From Planctomycetaceae bacterium (lineage in GTDB: Bacteria; Planctomycetota; Planctomycetia; Planctomycetales; Planctomycetaceae), in NCBI GenBank assembly GCA_021732785.1, contig JAKFUG010000062.1, positions 1 through 49,182 of the forward strand: DNA of 49,182 nucleotides. The letters run 5' to 3'. The notes below the pieces were generated by a model. The model had not been told where the DNA came from. It ran no database searches and saw only the letters and a program-made list of their open reading frames with translations. Shown here one piece after another: positions 15,801 to 23,700 of this stretch; the stretch's first letter is position 1; every line of letters starts with the position of its first letter. A program made the position numbers and the translations under genes.

Positions 15801-18076
15801 AACTGACGGCTTCCGCAACGTTGCCGCCGCAGACCGCACAGATTGTGGCCCCCGGATTGACGTTCATCGGGAACGATGCCGACGCTGCTCCGCTGGCCAC
15901 ACAACGGCATTACGTGCTGCTCGTCAACACCTCGCTCAACCAACTCACGGCGACGGACGCCACCGTGCGGGAACCGGTCCAGCGCGAAGATGTGTCGATT
16001 GTCGTCCGCAAGGAATTGACCGATCAGGCGACGGAATTCGTCCGTGTGAAAACCGCCGGGACGGGGCTCGCCTGGACGGTGCAGCGCTACACGCCGACCG
16101 CGGGGATTCCGGCCTCGGTCAATCTCGCGGACATCACGATGATTCTGGCCCGCGATGGCAGCTACCGCATGCAGGCCGCCTACACGCTGAAGAACCGCAG
16201 CCGACAATTCCTCGCCATCAAGCTGCCGAATGACTCACGGTTGCTGTCGGTCTTCGTGGGCGATCAAGCCTCGCGCACGGTGAAGACAAAGCTGAAAGAA
16301 GAAGAGATCCACCTGATTGCATTGCCGAAAACCGGCGCGGCGGATCTGTCTTTCCGTGTCGCACTGACGCTCAGCGGCCGGTTACCAAAAACCCTGCCGC
16401 TCGGCAGCCAGGTGATGGGACGCGACCTCGATTTGCCGTCACCGATGATTGTCGGTCAGGAAGAAAGCCTGGAGTTTGGCATCCCGGTGGCTCGCACGCG
16501 CTGGGCCGTGTATGTGCCGGACGATCTCGACGTCTGGCCGGTGCGCGATGCCAAGCGGAACAATTTGAACGATCAGGCCCCGAACGTCGCCGACAGCTAC
16601 GGTACGCGGGCGGTGTTGCAGGATTATGCCGAGTTGCTGTCGAACTACGACTTGCTGAGCAGCGAGCGGTCGCGGTTCCTCTGTGCGAATAATCTGAAGC
16701 AGTTGGATGTGGTGCTGCAAACGCAAAGCCCCGCGGTCAACGGCGGCGATACCGCCCTCACCGAAGAATACCGCAAGCTGCAAACGCGCTATCAATCCAT
16801 CGTGCAGCAACAACAGCAGCAACTTCCCGCGGTTCAAAGCCGTGCGGAAGGGCTGCAGATCAACGTCAATCCGAATGGAAAGCCGCAGACGCAGGACGTA
16901 CAGATGCAGCTCGACAACGCGATCTCGAATAACTCGGCATTGTTCTTCGACAACGGCGTCAATAACGGCGTCAATGGCCTTCGCTTCGGTGACACGAACG
17001 GACCAATTGACGGCAAGCCGCCGGTACAGGGCTTCAATTTCACGGTGATCGATGAGTCAAAATCGATGGCGCCGCAATCGAAGTCGGCCGAGAAAGCCGC
17101 TGTCGAAGCGCAACAATCGCTGAAGAACAGTGGCAATCTCGATGCCCGCAATGCGTATCGGTCGCGAAACGAAGACCAGCTCATGGACCTCAATCGCGAA
17201 ATCTCCGGGAAGAAAATCGCGGGACAACAGGGCCAGCAGGGACAACAAGGCCAACCGGGCGGATTCGGATTTCAGGGCCAGCAAGGCCGGTGGTCGGCGT
17301 TGGGGCAGCAAGGCCAGCAGGGACAACAGGGGCTCACGCAGTTTAATCGTGGCATCAATGGCAATGGGGTCAACCTGCCCCAGCAGCCAACAAATCTCAG
17401 CGGGACTGCAAATCCGCCTCTCTCGGGAAGTGGGACGATTTCCACCAATGGAGCGATGGCACTCCCCGGGCCGATGGTCAATGGTCCCGGTCCGGGAATT
17501 ATCGCGAACGGTGACATGGTGATCGATGGGACCGTGCGGCTGAATCAACCGTTCGGGAACACGTTCGGCGGCGCGGGCGGCGGCGGTTTCGGTGGTCGGA
17601 TGGGCGGACTCGGCCGCGGCGGCGCATTAGGTGTCCTCAATGTCGAGCAGGATGGCGACGGCATGGTTGCCAACCCATGGTTCGATGCGGAGGCCGGGCA
17701 ACAGGTCGCCTTTGCCACCGGCTGGAAGCAAACCGGCGGGTTGTCCCTCGACATGGCGTTGCCGACGAGCGGGCAGAAACTGGTCTTTGCCAAATCCGGC
17801 GGCGACGCAAAACTAGCACTCGTCTTGCGACCGCGGCGGGCGTTGTCGCTTTCGCTGGGTTTGGTCTGGACAGTGTTCTGTATCGCACTCGCGGCGGTCT
17901 GTCTGCTGTCGGGCCGCAATCCCCGCTTCCGCCGGGCCGTGCCCGTACTCATCGCCGGGCTGGCCGCCATCGGGGTCGTGGTGCTGGCCGGACCGTTGAG
18001 CGGACTGGCATTCGTCGTGTTCGTCATCGCCGCCGCCAAAGTGGCATGGACATATCGCAACGCGGCTGCGGTGTGA
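9818..18076 (+). CDS. Giant exported membrane protein with two further ectodomain modules
   Basis: This frame of about 2752 aa starts at ATG 9818 (MFFLKNPQQI...) after CCAGGACG. Residues 1-32 form a signal peptide (ending SASA). Module one (about 33-945) opens with RRIFVPAEELDVVIERD, then two membrane spans (about 950-998), a disordered segment (about 1000-1215) and three spans (about 1232-1305). A second signal-peptide-like stretch (about 1313-1335, NAAVLLTVLLTGASAEAQ) leads into module two, opening with LVIPFNAEQDPK and LPFEKFVELYQLA. Near 2468-2508 is a collagen-like GQQ/GQP repeat, then Gly-rich sequence and C-terminal spans (about 2675-2744). It resembles two genes fused end to end, both like the upstream gene. 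Function is unknown; surface or envelope structure is a guess. Confidence 0.85.
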   Translation: MFFLKNPQQIPCFALCRLAVIAFLVMLQSASASDVKLDIPSRRIFVPAEELDVVIERDKKGVLLPQAELKTLLELAAKNPALKNPPPSAQLVSKCDYAARIVGDHLLLTVTADLQQLVPGWQAWTFPLQRLAVEKATLNNEPAFVGRHDDGALTLLTSKEGSYVLKLELSTEIVTLGSDQAIAFSLVGSPAGELTITLPAGKRLLLDGLQRERPAAIDQPADYKVAIGGRPSLQLRITDRATDRKADALVFATTGYGLFVTPGEVTWHALTTLQVFGRPVDRVVCSVPGYLEIADVEATGLESWTLTDDPANPQRTLITLTFGQPLDGSRKITFRGVMPAPAGTPWLAPPLTIVDATSHVGQVVLQYPVGVRLQIQEMDGIRRATVGQKSIMDMPSDMLKANAAETLRFDAWQDNFTLRCLTQPKPRELHAAIAAVVDVASSGLSLQAALTLTPRFAPLFDVDVQLPAEWSVVAATGPDGQPLKWELVPQAAGTSQFRFALRQPIAPGVEGVVKLELRREVDGWPVEAEPIAFPLPELVLPQATLAETAIIVRGDNDLDLVAEEFVGLDPAPLKAEWERLRFQSQDTRYSGRLKAIRKPARLAAEVTGVYRLDPQTLHSELFASVFVEGGGTRRIVVSLPEAVGADIRFELQGLVEQQPLPVENGRRRWRLQLAERLHGETFLSTRFEMPRPAQGTIAAPVLTVEETDRQFGAVVVEAGPEQQLTIEAKDSQGLPLAETDPLDLPPVPYTPKERIVGAYRTVSAGATLTLSEQRFDKSAVPTAVCRDLLVSSIVSKTGELQQKADFQVTLAGVPQLRVKLPEHATLWAALINQQPVEVRRQDDFYVLPVATGSGGAIEATVTLFYRGHVAALENAGTFRQSPPELTAVSGQGQAEPMEVLEQRWEVVHPEDTLLVFSRGRLEPATALDQPGWLARWGDLVRQPTWSSAGWGLFVIVITAGSLALALLLYQRRGSRGLIEAAFVVSGLMCASFCIFTFTGTQSNEKFATSIHGVESASSFSAAPTHELYSRDSSPSGGTLVGLAPPAAAPVTSPAPNASDEFAPRSELSDFGRPMGEAKSEDTPVAAARRSLAASAKDREERNLVKRRSGLQLEQLQGAAPQRAAVPQIVPAKPNAAKEDRAGNRQSQEEMKQRIKGILGEVQIDNLAALDPFAMEPRHGSGLAKGKGLLSLSLALEAPSHSRSKSFRYLGAASGGSGDALELDYVDRNAGSVWRLVLFALGLFGGWVTRKAAVTHRVAALAVLLAVSLGLSPVAPVAWQVTLDGLFGLACGAALSWGVYWLVSQCVLKCRHCCGFFNAAVLLTVLLTGASAEAQDQAVKPVAPPQTVQRPGLVIPFNAEQDPKTADRVLLPFEKFVELYQLAHPEKNIQTPPPDAGRIIEALYRAELSVPEKQPEAASVKLKARLVLRSYVDGQFPVVLPFSGVALNAAKLNDKPAAIKVDGGHLTLLVPAAGLHVLDIEFSVPAKVLGAAGSFHLALAPTPAAQLSFALPSEKLGVRVNGSTTAYRRITQNEKASVELPIDRGGDLQISWQPEQTREGGAAVVHVESVSAVSVADAGVTVSSGFKYRVRQGIVRDVAFALPEGVKLQGVNGPDVGGWELVGDGAQRRLRVFLRRNVGDGTELTIDTYLAHRVEATASTFAVAEIAPLEVTTEVGHVVVYAGEQFSVRPEGVTGLAQVDTANYQPVVPVTRIDVPAQLVYRFSRRPWTLQLTTSRLTSQMQVTQLQGQRITDRKVETTTRVSCDLSLVPRSALDLRVPANWVVLDVQSQGLKDWFLTPGDNGQAALTLEYDQPRQGVVEIVVLTTQSRDPAQAAVALGSLSVTGAVRVQRQSAVWLDTGLNAQVSSLDKWKTLDIAALDPQFQHLQPVGAQLAFESSQVDPGDVTLTLNRATPRLMGESLTSITVTDVAVVYGFVFQWKIDQATADRLIIDTPAELAGKLDFQGANLRDVATVVLPDGRLRWTLALRSPVMGAFKLTASATLPPQTAQIVAPGLTFIGNDADAAPLATQRHYVLLVNTSLNQLTATDATVREPVQREDVSIVVRKELTDQATEFVRVKTAGTGLAWTVQRYTPTAGIPASVNLADITMILARDGSYRMQAAYTLKNRSRQFLAIKLPNDSRLLSVFVGDQASRTVKTKLKEEEIHLIALPKTGAADLSFRVALTLSGRLPKTLPLGSQVMGRDLDLPSPMIVGQEESLEFGIPVARTRWAVYVPDDLDVWPVRDAKRNNLNDQAPNVADSYGTRAVLQDYAELLSNYDLLSSERSRFLCANNLKQLDVVLQTQSPAVNGGDTALTEEYRKLQTRYQSIVQQQQQQLPAVQSRAEGLQINVNPNGKPQTQDVQMQLDNAISNNSALFFDNGVNNGVNGLRFGDTNGPIDGKPPVQGFNFTVIDESKSMAPQSKSAEKAAVEAQQSLKNSGNLDARNAYRSRNEDQLMDLNREISGKKIAGQQGQQGQQGQPGGFGFQGQQGRWSALGQQGQQGQQGLTQFNRGINGNGVNLPQQPTNLSGTANPPLSGSGTISTNGAMALPGPMVNGPGPGIIANGDMVIDGTVRLNQPFGNTFGGAGGGGFGGRMGGLGRGGALGVLNVEQDGDGMVANPWFDAEAGQQVAFATGWKQTGGLSLDMALPTSGQKLVFAKSGGDAKLALVLRPRRALSLSLGLVWTVFCIALAAVCLLSGRNPRFRRAVPVLIAGLAAIGVVVLAGPLSGLAFVVFVIAAAKVAWTYRNAAAV

Positions 18077-18119
18077 TATCGTTCCGCATGCTCACCCGAG
18101 GCGGAATGATTGAGGCAGC

Positions 18120-19136
18120 ATGCGCGCGACGTTGATTCGACATTGGTTTTTATGTGCGCTCGCCGTGGCGCTCGTGGGCGGACTGATCGGCGGCTGCTAC
18201 GGCCCGCAGACTTTGGTGCGCGTCGCGCTGCGGGTGACGCATCCCGCTGTCGTGACGGCGGTTGTGCTGTTTTTGATGTCGTTCAGCCTGGACACATCGC
18301 GCTTTTGCGACGCTTTGCGGCATCCGCTCGCCGTGTTATGGGGAGCCATCGTCAACCTCGGGGTCACACCGCTCCTCGCGTGGCCGCTTGCGGGATGGCA
18401 ATCGCGATCCGATTTTTCTCTCGGGCTGATGATCGCTTCCATCGCTCCCTGTACGCTCGCCACGGCCTCGGTCTTCACCCGACGGGCCCGGGGAAACGAT
18501 GCGATTTCATTGCTGGTGACGCTGGTCACCAATCTCGCCTGCGTTGTGGTATCGCCGTTGTGGCTCGGCGTCATCCTGCACAGTGATGCCCACATCGATC
18601 TGACGGGAGTGATGACACAACTGGTGTATTGCGTTTTGCTCCCCACGCTACTCGGACAATGTGCTCAACGGCCCCGTTGGGGAGCGGCGATTGCGCTGCG
18701 GTCTCGCGGATTGCTGAACGTCTCCGCACAGTGGCTGGTGCTGTTGTTGGTGGTCATCGCCGCTCTGCGCGGGGGGATGATTCTCCGTGCGGAGCGCACG
18801 AACCCGGCACCCGCGTCGCTGCTGTTGCTCGTTGTCTCCTGCATGAGCGTGCATCTGACAAGCTTGTGGATCGGCTGGATCGGAGCCAAATCACTTCGGG
18901 CTTCCACGGAGACGGCCATCGCCGTCGCTTTGTCCGGCAGCCAGAAAACACTGCCGATCGGGATTCTGATCGCCACTCATCCGCTGGTCGCGCGGGATGA
19001 CGCACCATTCGTCACGTTCCCGTTACTGGCATTTCACGCGGGGCAACTTCTCATCGACGCCATGCTCGCCGACCGTTGGGCGAACCAGCAGAATGCCGCC
19101 GTTGTTCCGGCAAGCGCCGATCCGGTTACTCCTTGA
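18120..19136 (+). CDS. SBF/BASS-family (bile acid:sodium symporter-like) transporter
   Basis: This 338-aa integral membrane protein starts at ATG 18120, with TTGAGG ten bases upstream and 43 bases after the giant-protein gene, so it may be read from the same transcript. About nine or ten hydrophobic spans cover the length. The pattern (TAVVLFLMSFSLDT; IASIAPCTLATASVFTRRARGNDAISLLVTLVTN; GSQKTLPIGI) fits the SBF-like/bile acid:sodium symporter fold, whose crossover helices carry polar N/T/S residues. Members move organic anions, steroids, pantoate or arsenite with sodium; the substrate here cannot be told. Its 3' end overlaps the convergent ridA-like gene by 11 bases. Confidence 0.88.
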   Translation: MRATLIRHWFLCALAVALVGGLIGGCYGPQTLVRVALRVTHPAVVTAVVLFLMSFSLDTSRFCDALRHPLAVLWGAIVNLGVTPLLAWPLAGWQSRSDFSLGLMIASIAPCTLATASVFTRRARGNDAISLLVTLVTNLACVVVSPLWLGVILHSDAHIDLTGVMTQLVYCVLLPTLLGQCAQRPRWGAAIALRSRGLLNVSAQWLVLLLVVIAALRGGMILRAERTNPAPASLLLLVVSCMSVHLTSLWIGWIGAKSLRASTETAIAVALSGSQKTLPIGILIATHPLVARDDAPFVTFPLLAFHAGQLLIDAMLADRWANQQNAAVVPASADPVTP

Positions 19137-19566
19137 TCTCAAAAATCGCTTCGACTTCCACGGCGGCTCCTGTCGGCAGTTGCACGAACCCGAGCGCACT
19201 GCGGGCGTGATAGCCGTCGCCGATCTTGCCGAAGATTTCGTGGAGCAGGTCGGAACAGCCGTTGATCACGAGATGCTGATCGGTGAAATCGAGTGTGGAA
19301 TTCACGCAACCCAAGACCTTCAGCACCCGCAGGCCATCCAGTGTGCCGTGTGTGTTCCAGACGGAATTCAAAATTTTGGCGGCACAATTCCGCGCGGCGA
19401 GTTTGCCTTCCTCAACCGTGACGCCGGCCCCGAGTTTGCCTTTGAGATCACTCACGTGCCCGGACGTGATGAGTTGCTTTCCGCTGCGGACACAAAGATT
19501 GAGGTAACCGGGTTCCTGCTTCGAGAAGACAAGACCGGCATGTTCGGCGATTTGTTGGGGATTCAT
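19126..19566 (-). CDS. RidA family (YjgF/YER057c/UK114) protein
   Basis: This 146-aa protein starts at ATG 19566 after TAGGAAACG. It has the RidA fold sequence: LCVRSGKQLITSGHVSDLKG, AAKILNSVWNTHGTLD and the C-terminal HARSALGFVQLPTGAAVEVE. The Arg that binds the carboxylate of imine/enamine intermediates in RidA is probably R122 (HARSALG). Characterised RidA hydrolyses 2-aminoacrylate and related reactive imines released by PLP enzymes. This form is slightly longer than classical RidA (about 130 aa) and resembles the Atu1155-like subgroup, whose activity is less clear. It converges on the SBF transporter gene. Confidence 0.9.
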   Translation of the reverse strand: MNPQQIAEHAGLVFSKQEPGYLNLCVRSGKQLITSGHVSDLKGKLGAGVTVEEGKLAARNCAAKILNSVWNTHGTLDGLRVLKVLGCVNSTLDFTDQHLVINGCSDLLHEIFGKIGDGYHARSALGFVQLPTGAAVEVEAIFEIKE

Positions 19567-19601
19567 GGGAAATCGTTTCCTATTCGTTGAGATTGAATGA
19601 T

Positions 19602-19691
19602 TCAGGTCCGTTGTCAGTGGTCCGTTGTCAGTTGGGAAGGGGTGACTTGCGTTGAGTCTAATCCACTGACAACTGACCACGGACTACTGAC
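19602..19691. repeat. Inverted repeat, family F (GTCAGTGG type)
   Basis: The left arm, about 19607-19635 (copies of TCCGTTGTCAGTGG), faces the right arm at 19662-19691 (CCACTGACAACTGACC followed by ACGGACTACTGACC). The right end supplies the stop codon (CTA on this strand at 19684-19686) of the SMP-30-like gene, so the repeat abuts or trims that coding sequence. It lies in the 117-base gap before the ridA-like gene. Confidence 0.75.
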
Positions 19692-20577
19692 CCTTGGCGA
19701 ACGCCAATCCCGGTTCATCGACCCGGAACTGCACGAGTCGTGTGTGTTCGACTTCGGTGACGTAAACCGTCTTGCCATCGGGACCACCGAAGCAGAGGTT
19801 GGTGGGCGATTTACCGAGCACATCGATCTCGCGGACAATCTCGCCGGCGGGGGTCATCACGACGACGGTCCCTTTGCCGTGACGGGTGATGTAGAGGCGG
19901 CCCTTCACATCACAGCGCATGCCATCGAAGCCAAAGTCGGGGAACTGCTTCAGCAGCTTTCGTTCGCCGAGCTTTCCGTCCGCCTGGATGGGAAACGCCC
20001 AGACACCGCGCTGGACGCTTTCGTTCACGTACAGCGTCTTACCATCGGGGCTGACTTCGATGCCGTTCGTTGTGCCGAGGCCGCTGGCGACGCGTTCGAT
20101 CTTGCCTTGCGGACTAACGGTCCACAATTGCCCGGTGCCGTCTTTCCATGCGGGATCACTACAGAACAACCGGCCATCGGGGGCGATGGCCACATCGTTG
20201 GGCTGATTCATCTTATCATCGTGCGCAAAGACCTCGATCTTCTTCGTGGCGAGATCGATCTTCAACACGTTGTGACCGACGTAATCGGCGATGAACATCG
20301 ACTTACCGGTGGCATCAAACACGATCCCGTTGCCGGTACTGTCACCCGGCAGTGTGACGAACATTTCACCAATGCCCTGGGGCGTCACTTTGCCGATGGT
20401 CTGCTGCTTGCCGAAGTTGACCGCGTAGATGTTCCCCGCGCGATCGCACGCCGGACCTTCAATCCCCGCGGTAAACTCGCCCGGCTTGGTGAGCGGCGTC
20501 GCGACGAACAGCTCCTCCGCGAGTGTGAAACCACTCATTCCGATCAAGGCCGTAAATGCCATGACTGTTCGTTGCAT
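19684..20577 (-). CDS. Exported SMP-30/gluconolactonase-like protein
   Basis: This 297-aa protein starts at ATG 20577 (MQRTVMAFTALIGMSGFTLA, a signal peptide) after TTGAGGAAATA. The mature part is a six-bladed beta-propeller of the SMP-30/gluconolaconase/LRE-like kind: repeated blades such as GIEGPACDRAGNIYAVNFG, GIVFDATGKSMFIADYVG, QPNDVAIAPDGRLFCSDP and GIEVSPDGKTLYVNES. The N-D pair in QPNDVAIAPDG and the acidic residues of neighbouring blades fit the divalent-metal site that activates water in lactone hydrolysis. The substrate, probably a sugar lactone, is inferred. Its last codon and stop lie in repeat F. It may share a transcription unit with the large dehydrogenase gene upstream, although repeat D lies between them. 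Confidence 0.88.
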   Translation of the reverse strand: MQRTVMAFTALIGMSGFTLAEELFVATPLTKPGEFTAGIEGPACDRAGNIYAVNFGKQQTIGKVTPQGIGEMFVTLPGDSTGNGIVFDATGKSMFIADYVGHNVLKIDLATKKIEVFAHDDKMNQPNDVAIAPDGRLFCSDPAWKDGTGQLWTVSPQGKIERVASGLGTTNGIEVSPDGKTLYVNESVQRGVWAFPIQADGKLGERKLLKQFPDFGFDGMRCDVKGRLYITRHGKGTVVVMTPAGEIVREIDVLGKSPTNLCFGGPDGKTVYVTEVEHTRLVQFRVDEPGLAFAKGQ

Positions 20578-20635
20578 GCGATATTTCCTCAAATTGTTAT
20601 TCCCACTGACAAACGATTCTAAAACCCAATTCAGA

Positions 20636-20740
20636 AAGGAACCACGGAATACACGGACCACACGGAAGAAGAGGTTCTTCAGCTTCGTCGGTTTTTCCTT
20701 TCCCATCCCCTTCCGTGTCTTTCGTGTATTCCGTGGTTCC
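20636..20740. repeat. Inverted repeat, family D copy 1 (CCACGGAATACACGG)
   Basis: AAGGAACCACGGAATACACG begins the left arm (20636-20667), which is mirrored by TTCCGTGTCTTTCGTGTATT CCGTGGTTCC at 20711-20740, with a few mismatches. The same family occurs at 25126-25372 and 26383-26622. It lies between the SMP-30-like gene and the large dehydrogenase gene. Confidence 0.85.
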
Positions 20741-20762
20741 CTCTTCTTCGATGTGTCACTCC

Positions 20763-23700
20763 CTACTTCGGCGGGGCGAGCGATTCCAGATACGCCACCA
20801 GCGAGGCGAACTCGTCGACGGTCAGATCCTTCACAATGCCTTCGGGCATCACGGAGACCGACGACTTCGCCCGTTCTTCGATCTCCTTCACCGGCAGCGT
20901 GAATTCTTTCCCTTCGTTGTCGCGGATGGTGATCGCGTCCGCCGCTTCGTTTGTGATGAAGCCGGTCAAGGTTTTGCCGCTGTCCATGGTGAAGACATAT
21001 GTCACAAAGCCTTGTGCCAGCGATTTGCTCGGCAGAAGCACTGCTTCCGCAAGCTGTTCGCGCTTGTAGGTCTTCGCGACGTTCGGCAAGAACGGCCCCC
21101 GCAGCGGTTCGCCTTCCTTGACGGTGTGACACTTCGCACAGTTGAGCTTCGCGAAGAGAGCTTCCCCCTGTCCGGCTTTCCCCGGCGATTTCATGACCGC
21201 CGCGATGACTTCCTCGGGTTTGAGCGTGCTCACCTTCGGCCCGCGCGGCGTGGGGGTGAGGTCCAGTTTCCATTGTTTGGCGATGTCGCGCGCCAATTCC
21301 GCCACGGTTTGGTCATCATCACCGGAGGCCTGCTGGATGCGATCGGCAAATTCTCGCTGGTTGGACAAACGCAGAGAATCGATCAACAGCTTGCGCGTTG
21401 CCGAATCACGAGACATCGCCTCCAACGCCTTCTCCGCAATCGCGCGCACTTCCGGCGATGGCTTCCCCTTGGGTGATGTCAGCGCCCACAACCCCGCGGT
21501 CGCCCACAGCGCGAGTTCTTCATCCGCACCTTGCGATTGCGTGACTAATAATTCCACATGGGGGCCAAGGCGATCGGCATTCAGATATGCGGACCAAAAC
21601 GCATTCAAATCGCGGCGTTTGCCGGTGTCGTCCAACGTCGGCAAGACGCGCAGCAATTCGGGGAACGAGGCATCATCGCGTGCTCGCATCCATGCCAACG
21701 CGGCTGCAAATCGCTGATCTTGCGGGCGATCCTTGTCGGTCGCGACCTGCTTCAACAGCCCGACCGCATTCGCCGGCACAGTCTTCGCGCGGGACAACTC
21801 GGTTACCGCAGCCGGTACCAAGGCCGCATCTTTCGCCGCCATCGTTAGTAGCCGATCCAATGTTCCATCGAGCGAAATCTTGTGGCGATTGAGTTGCGTC
21901 AACAAAAACGCGGCTTCATCCGGCGCTGCCGCTTCCAATCGCTTCTGCAATGCCGCCGCAATCCGTGGCGATTCTTCCCACGTCTCGGGTTGGAAATATG
22001 GCCCCGTAGTATCGGGCCGCGTTCCCCAACTGTTGCCTTTCCATGTGCCTTCTCGCTGATGCAACCGGCACAACGTGGTGAGGAAAAGTTTTTGACGAGA
22101 GGGGTGACGTTCCAATTCGAGTTGCCGAATCAGAGTCTCGACAACGCGCGGTTCATGCGCGGACTGAACCACGAGTGTTGCTGCGGCATCACTGGCTGGG
22201 TTAACCGGCGTCTGCAACATCATCGCAAGACAAAACATCCCCGCCTTCTGGTTAATCAACGCCCGAATGGCAGTGTGCTTCACTACAACATCGTCGTCAT
22301 CCAGCAAAGTATAGAGTGCGCGGTTGGTGACCTCGTTCTGAGGCAATTTTCCCGCGGCGGCTGCGAATTCCAACCGCGTGCGCGGATCATTGGAAAGAGC
22401 GGCACTTTCGACGACGGACTGTGGAAGCGATCGACCACCATTATCTCGGTCTCCCCAAGCCCGCAAAACATAGGCGTAGAGCGCCGGATCCTTTAATAGC
22501 AACGACATACCGAGTTCAAACGACTCATTACCCGGAGAAGCGACCGCAAGCGTAAACAACGCCGCCACTCGCGAATTCATCGAAGCGGATGTATCCAGCG
22601 CGAGTTTTTGTAACTGCATCAACGCCGGGAAATGAAGTGCGCGGCCGAATAGTTCCCGTTGTGCGGCTAACCGACGGCGGTGGCTTGACGAACGAAGTTG
22701 GTCGACAAGTTTCTCCTCGCTAAGCCCAAGATAATCCGGCAACGACGGACCGGTATACCCCTTCGGCTTGAACTGCAACAAATACCCGACATCTTCCCCG
22801 GCGTAGGTGAACGTGGCCCCTTTCCAACTGGTGACGTACAGTCGGCTGCTGGCGTCGACGTCGAGGTCGGTCACGCGCGTGGAGCCGATGAACTCGTGTT
22901 GATCGGGCTTGAACGTTGCACCGTTCGGTGTCATGCGGTGCCGATAGACCCAGTTGCGGCCCCAGTCGGCGGTGTAGAGAGCGGGGCTGTAACCCTCGGG
23001 GAAACCGGGCTCGGCAAGGAACATCGCCCCGCAGCCGGACCCGCCGCCGTAGTCGGCCAGTGGTTGCACGATCTCGTCGCTGAAGTTTTTGAACAGCGAC
23101 GGATAGCCGTGATGTTCCAGTCCCGTGAAATGATGCAGGCGGATATCCCAGCCATCGCCGTCGTTGGTGTTGTCACGGGTGAAGCCGTTGAGCAGCGGGT
23201 CCATCGCGACTTCGAGAATGTTACGAGTGCCGCGGGAGAAGACTTCCATCTGCGTGCCATCGGGGCGAACCCGCACGACACCGCCGCCACGGAACTGCAG
23301 TTTGCGGCCGTCGGTGCCTTCGGCTTCCATAAAACCGAAGTCGCCGATCGCGAGATACAGCCAGCCGTCGATGCCGAGCGTGACGCCGTTCGAGGTGTGA
23401 TCCGCCGGGCGGTCTTTGAAACCGAACGCGATGTTCTTGACGAGAATTTTCTGTTCGTCGCTGATCCCGTCGCCATCCTTGTCGATGAACGCACTGAGGT
23501 GTGGCGGGTGCATCACATATAGGCGGTCACGATCCCACACCAGCCCGCGCGGCGAATCGACATCGGCGACATACAGCTTTGATTCATCCGCGCGGCCGTC
23601 GCCATCAAGATCGCGCAACCGCAGGATGGAACCGCGCCGCGGTTCACGGTCGAGCGAACCGTTCTTGTCGACGGAAACGTACACCGTGCCGTCCGGAGCC

